DNA from: Candidatus Moraniibacteriota bacterium
Lineage (GTDB): Bacteria; Patescibacteriota; Minisyncoccia; Moranbacterales; GCA-2747515
DNA length: 22,838 bases
Assembly (NCBI GenBank): GCA_029938745.1
Contig: JAOZUJ010000005.1
Span: forward strand, 1 to 22,838
Direction: 5' to 3'
A model generated the notes under the pieces. That model had not been told where the DNA came from. It searched no databases and saw nothing but the letters and a program-made list of their open reading frames with translations. The stretch's first letter is position 1. Each line of letters starts with the position of its first letter. Positions 21,652-22,838 of this stretch are shown here, one piece after another. The translations under genes and the position numbers were made by a program.

Positions 21652-22059
21652 CTACGTTTTAACCTTTAAATTACGATTTAAAATGTTTATCCGTTGTTGA
21701 ATGCTACCATCAAGCACCTCATCGCCAACCTTTATAATAATACCGCCTTTAATTTTACGATCAATAACATATTGTGCGATAACATCACTTGCGCCATAAT
21801 GATTTCCGATAAACAGTTTTATTTTGTTTTGTTCATTTATATCTAACGTACGTGCACTTGTAACAGTTGCTTCAATGATATTGTGTTGCTCATTATATAC
21901 AGCATTAAATTGCTCAACAATATCATGTGATTTTTTCAAATTCCCTGTTTTTTTCAGATATGATACAAATTTCACAATAACCTGATCAATTTCTCGCTCA
22001 CCTTTACTCTCTGTAAGAGAATAAAGTGTATTCGCGTATTGTTTTGCAGACACTTTCAT
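21652..22059 (-). CDS. atpH: ATP synthase delta subunit (short)
   Basis: Delta links the b stalk to the top of alpha. The N-terminus (VSAKQYANTLYSLTESKGE) and the C-terminal region (IAQYVIDRKIKGGIIIKVGDEVLDGSIQQRINIL) match the OSCP/delta family, including the GG-I-I--GD-V-DGS pattern. At 135 residues it is about 40 shorter than the E. coli protein. The N-terminal six-helix bundle appears reduced, which is consistent with the generally compact proteins of such genomes. It starts 10 nt after atpF. Confidence 0.92.
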   Translation of the reverse strand: MKVSAKQYANTLYSLTESKGEREIDQVIVKFVSYLKKTGNLKKSHDIVEQFNAVYNEQHNIIEATVTSARTLDINEQNKIKLFIGNHYGASDVIAQYVIDRKIKGGIIIKVGDEVLDGSIQQRINILNRNLKVKT

Positions 22060-22069
22060 ATAATATTTC

Positions 22070-22558
22070 TTAACTTATCACATCATTAATAATTTGTGCA
22101 TCCTTCGTATCATCTATTTTTTCACTTACGATTTTTTCTACTGCAACAGATACAAGTATCGAAATTTCTTTCTTTACTTCTGTAACCATCTTGTCTTTTT
22201 CCTCTCCTGCAACTTTTTGTGCTTTTTGTACGATCTTATCAGATTCTTCTTTTGCGACCGCAACAAGTTCTGCTTTATTAATTTCTGCCTGATCCTCTGC
22301 TTTTTTGATAATATCTTTTGCTTGTTTTTTTGCTTCTATTAAAACTTCTTTTTCCTTTTCTTCAATTTCTGCTAATTTTTTTTGTGATTCTTCTGCATCT
22401 GCAAGACCTTTTTCAATTTTTGATGTACGATCATCAAACATTTTCAGAACTGGTTTATATGCAAATTTATACAAAATCAACAATAAAATTGTAAAATTTA
22501 TCAATTGCGCAATAAATAGTCTCCAATCAATGCCCAAGCTTGTCAATAATTCGTTCAT
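22070..22558 (-). CDS. atpF: ATP synthase Fo b subunit
   Basis: This is the peripheral stalk subunit. With ATG 22558 it has 162 residues: a short lead (MNELLTSLGIDWR), one TM helix (FIAQLINFTILLLILYKFAY), the KPVLKMFDDRTSKIEKGLADAEES transition, then a long charged coiled coil (KKLAEIEEKEKEVLIEAKKQAKDI...) that dimerises and reaches F1. The family usually begins with this lead, so ATG 22558 is preferred to an in-frame ATG at 22585, whose extra residues (MSYGGRRKN) lie in a hairpin. No good Shine-Dalgarno is seen for either. The gap to delta is 10 nt and to atpE about 190 nt. Confidence 0.93.
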   Translation of the reverse strand: MNELLTSLGIDWRLFIAQLINFTILLLILYKFAYKPVLKMFDDRTSKIEKGLADAEESQKKLAEIEEKEKEVLIEAKKQAKDIIKKAEDQAEINKAELVAVAKEESDKIVQKAQKVAGEEKDKMVTEVKKEISILVSVAVEKIVSEKIDDTKDAQIINDVIS

Positions 22559-22570
22559 ATTTTTTCTTCG

Positions 22571-22604
22571 TCCGCCGTAGCTCATTATTATGAGCGAAGG
22601 AGGA
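22571..22604 (-). repeat. Intercistronic hairpin just upstream of atpF
   Basis: GCTCAT (22580-22585) and ATGAGC (22590-22595) pair perfectly around a 4-nt loop. Beyond a 3x3 internal loop, TCCGCC (22571-22576) pairs with GGAGGA (22599-22604) at five of six positions. On the mRNA strand the 5' arm reads TCCTCC and the 3' arm GGCGGA. The 3' arm lies 12 nt before ATG 22558 and contains the only purine-rich ribosome-site candidate for atpF, so the hairpin may limit b-subunit translation. Confidence 0.55.
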
Positions 22605-22640
22605 TAAATTATATCTTACTAAATATACCTAAAATTAGTT

Positions 22641-22677
22641 AACCATCTATGGTTCGCAGCCACAATGATTGCGAACC
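22641..22677 (-). repeat. Two overlapping, mutually exclusive hairpins in the atpE-atpF gap
   Basis: GGTTCGCA (22651-22658) pairs with TGCGAACC (22670-22677) as a perfect 8-bp stem with an 11-nt loop. AACCAT (22641-22646) pairs with ATGGTT (22649-22654), sharing bases 22651-22654 with the first stem. The AATTG-rich stretch at 22681-22703 adds weaker pairing. Transcription from atpE would make the longer stem first. No gene is visible between 22586 and 22747; a TATAAT at 22613-22608 has no convincing -35. Confidence 0.55.
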
Positions 22678-22747
22678 AATAATTGTAAACCAATTATCAA
22701 TTGAATTTATTCACTTTTGACACGGAAATGCACCAAATATGAGATTA

Positions 22748-22838
22748 TTATACAAAAAGGATAATAAGTGCTACTACTAATGCATAAATTGCAATAGCCT
22801 CTGTAAATGCAATCGCAAGGATCATGTTTGTTTTGATA
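22748..22838 (-). CDS. atpE: ATP synthase Fo c subunit, C-terminal fragment (runs off right edge)
   Basis: The reverse strand of the last 91 bases encodes the C-terminal helix of subunit c, reading TNMILAIAFTEAIAIYALVV and then ALIILFV before tandem TAA stops. The Glu in AFTEAIAIY is the conserved ion-carrying carboxylate of the c-ring. The residue after it is Ala rather than the Ser/Thr seen in sodium-type rings, which favours proton coupling, although helix 1 lies outside the window. It precedes atpF in the usual order and is separated from it by a structured gap. Confidence 0.93.
   Translation of the reverse strand, partial: IKTNMILAIAFTEAIAIYALVVALIILFV

Overview
The window is AT-rich bacterial DNA that looks like Candidate Phyla Radiation / Patescibacteria chromosome. 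This is inferred from the gene set, not from a search: a compact mraZ-rsmH-ftsL-PBP-murF cluster, a MurF without its usual N-terminal domain, a roughly 616-residue AlaS that stops after the editing domain, a sigma region 4 plus HARE-HTH regulator, a TraD-like ATPase with a C-terminal zinc ribbon beside a one-TM membrane protein, and very few Shine-Dalgarno sequences. TGA is used as a stop (glycosyltransferase, rsmH, ftsL-like gene), so the code is standard and not the UGA=Gly code of Gracilibacteria/Absconditabacteria. Nearly all genes are on the minus strand. The exceptions are a small lysine-rich protein (2422-2718) and a CMD/AhpD-like protein (16218-16742).

Left part (1-2400): the start of a secreted protein runs off the left edge, with its own promoter and a leader holding two strong hairpins. 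Next comes a two-gene surface-polysaccharide unit (GT2 glycosyltransferase, then a Wzz-like chain-length protein with overlapping start and stop) driven by a consensus promoter. The middle-left part (2400-3400) has a divergent lysine-rich membrane-anchored protein, a bidirectional terminator, a GIY-YIG protein and tRNA-Glu(CUC). Below the tRNA lies an odd block: four tandem hairpins with 3-nt loops, two of which interrupt a 25-nt partial copy of the tRNA 3' end. A 36-bp perfect palindrome sits between the tRNA promoter and murF.

3398-8430 is the division and cell-wall cluster (transcribed mraZ to murF). Its promoter carries three helically phased CACCACTTT-type repeats, likely MraZ operators, and two perfect DnaA boxes lie just upstream. 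8433-10963 is alaS with two small unknown genes in front, one promoter and a strong terminator.

10970-16168 is a regulator / membrane protein / ATPase / cation-exchanger series. Its sigma4-HARE regulator is divergent from the CMD/AhpD-like gene, and the two promoters share one -35 box. 16890-22838 is the F1Fo ATP synthase operon in the order c (partial), b, delta, alpha, gamma, beta, epsilon, followed by an NTF2-like gene. The c-b gap is long and structured.

The best candidates for something undescribed are the tRNA-fragment/hairpin block (3075-3167), the 36-bp palindrome (3353-3388), the promoter architecture of the mraZ cluster, and the regulator/membrane protein/zinc-ribbon ATPase neighbourhood.
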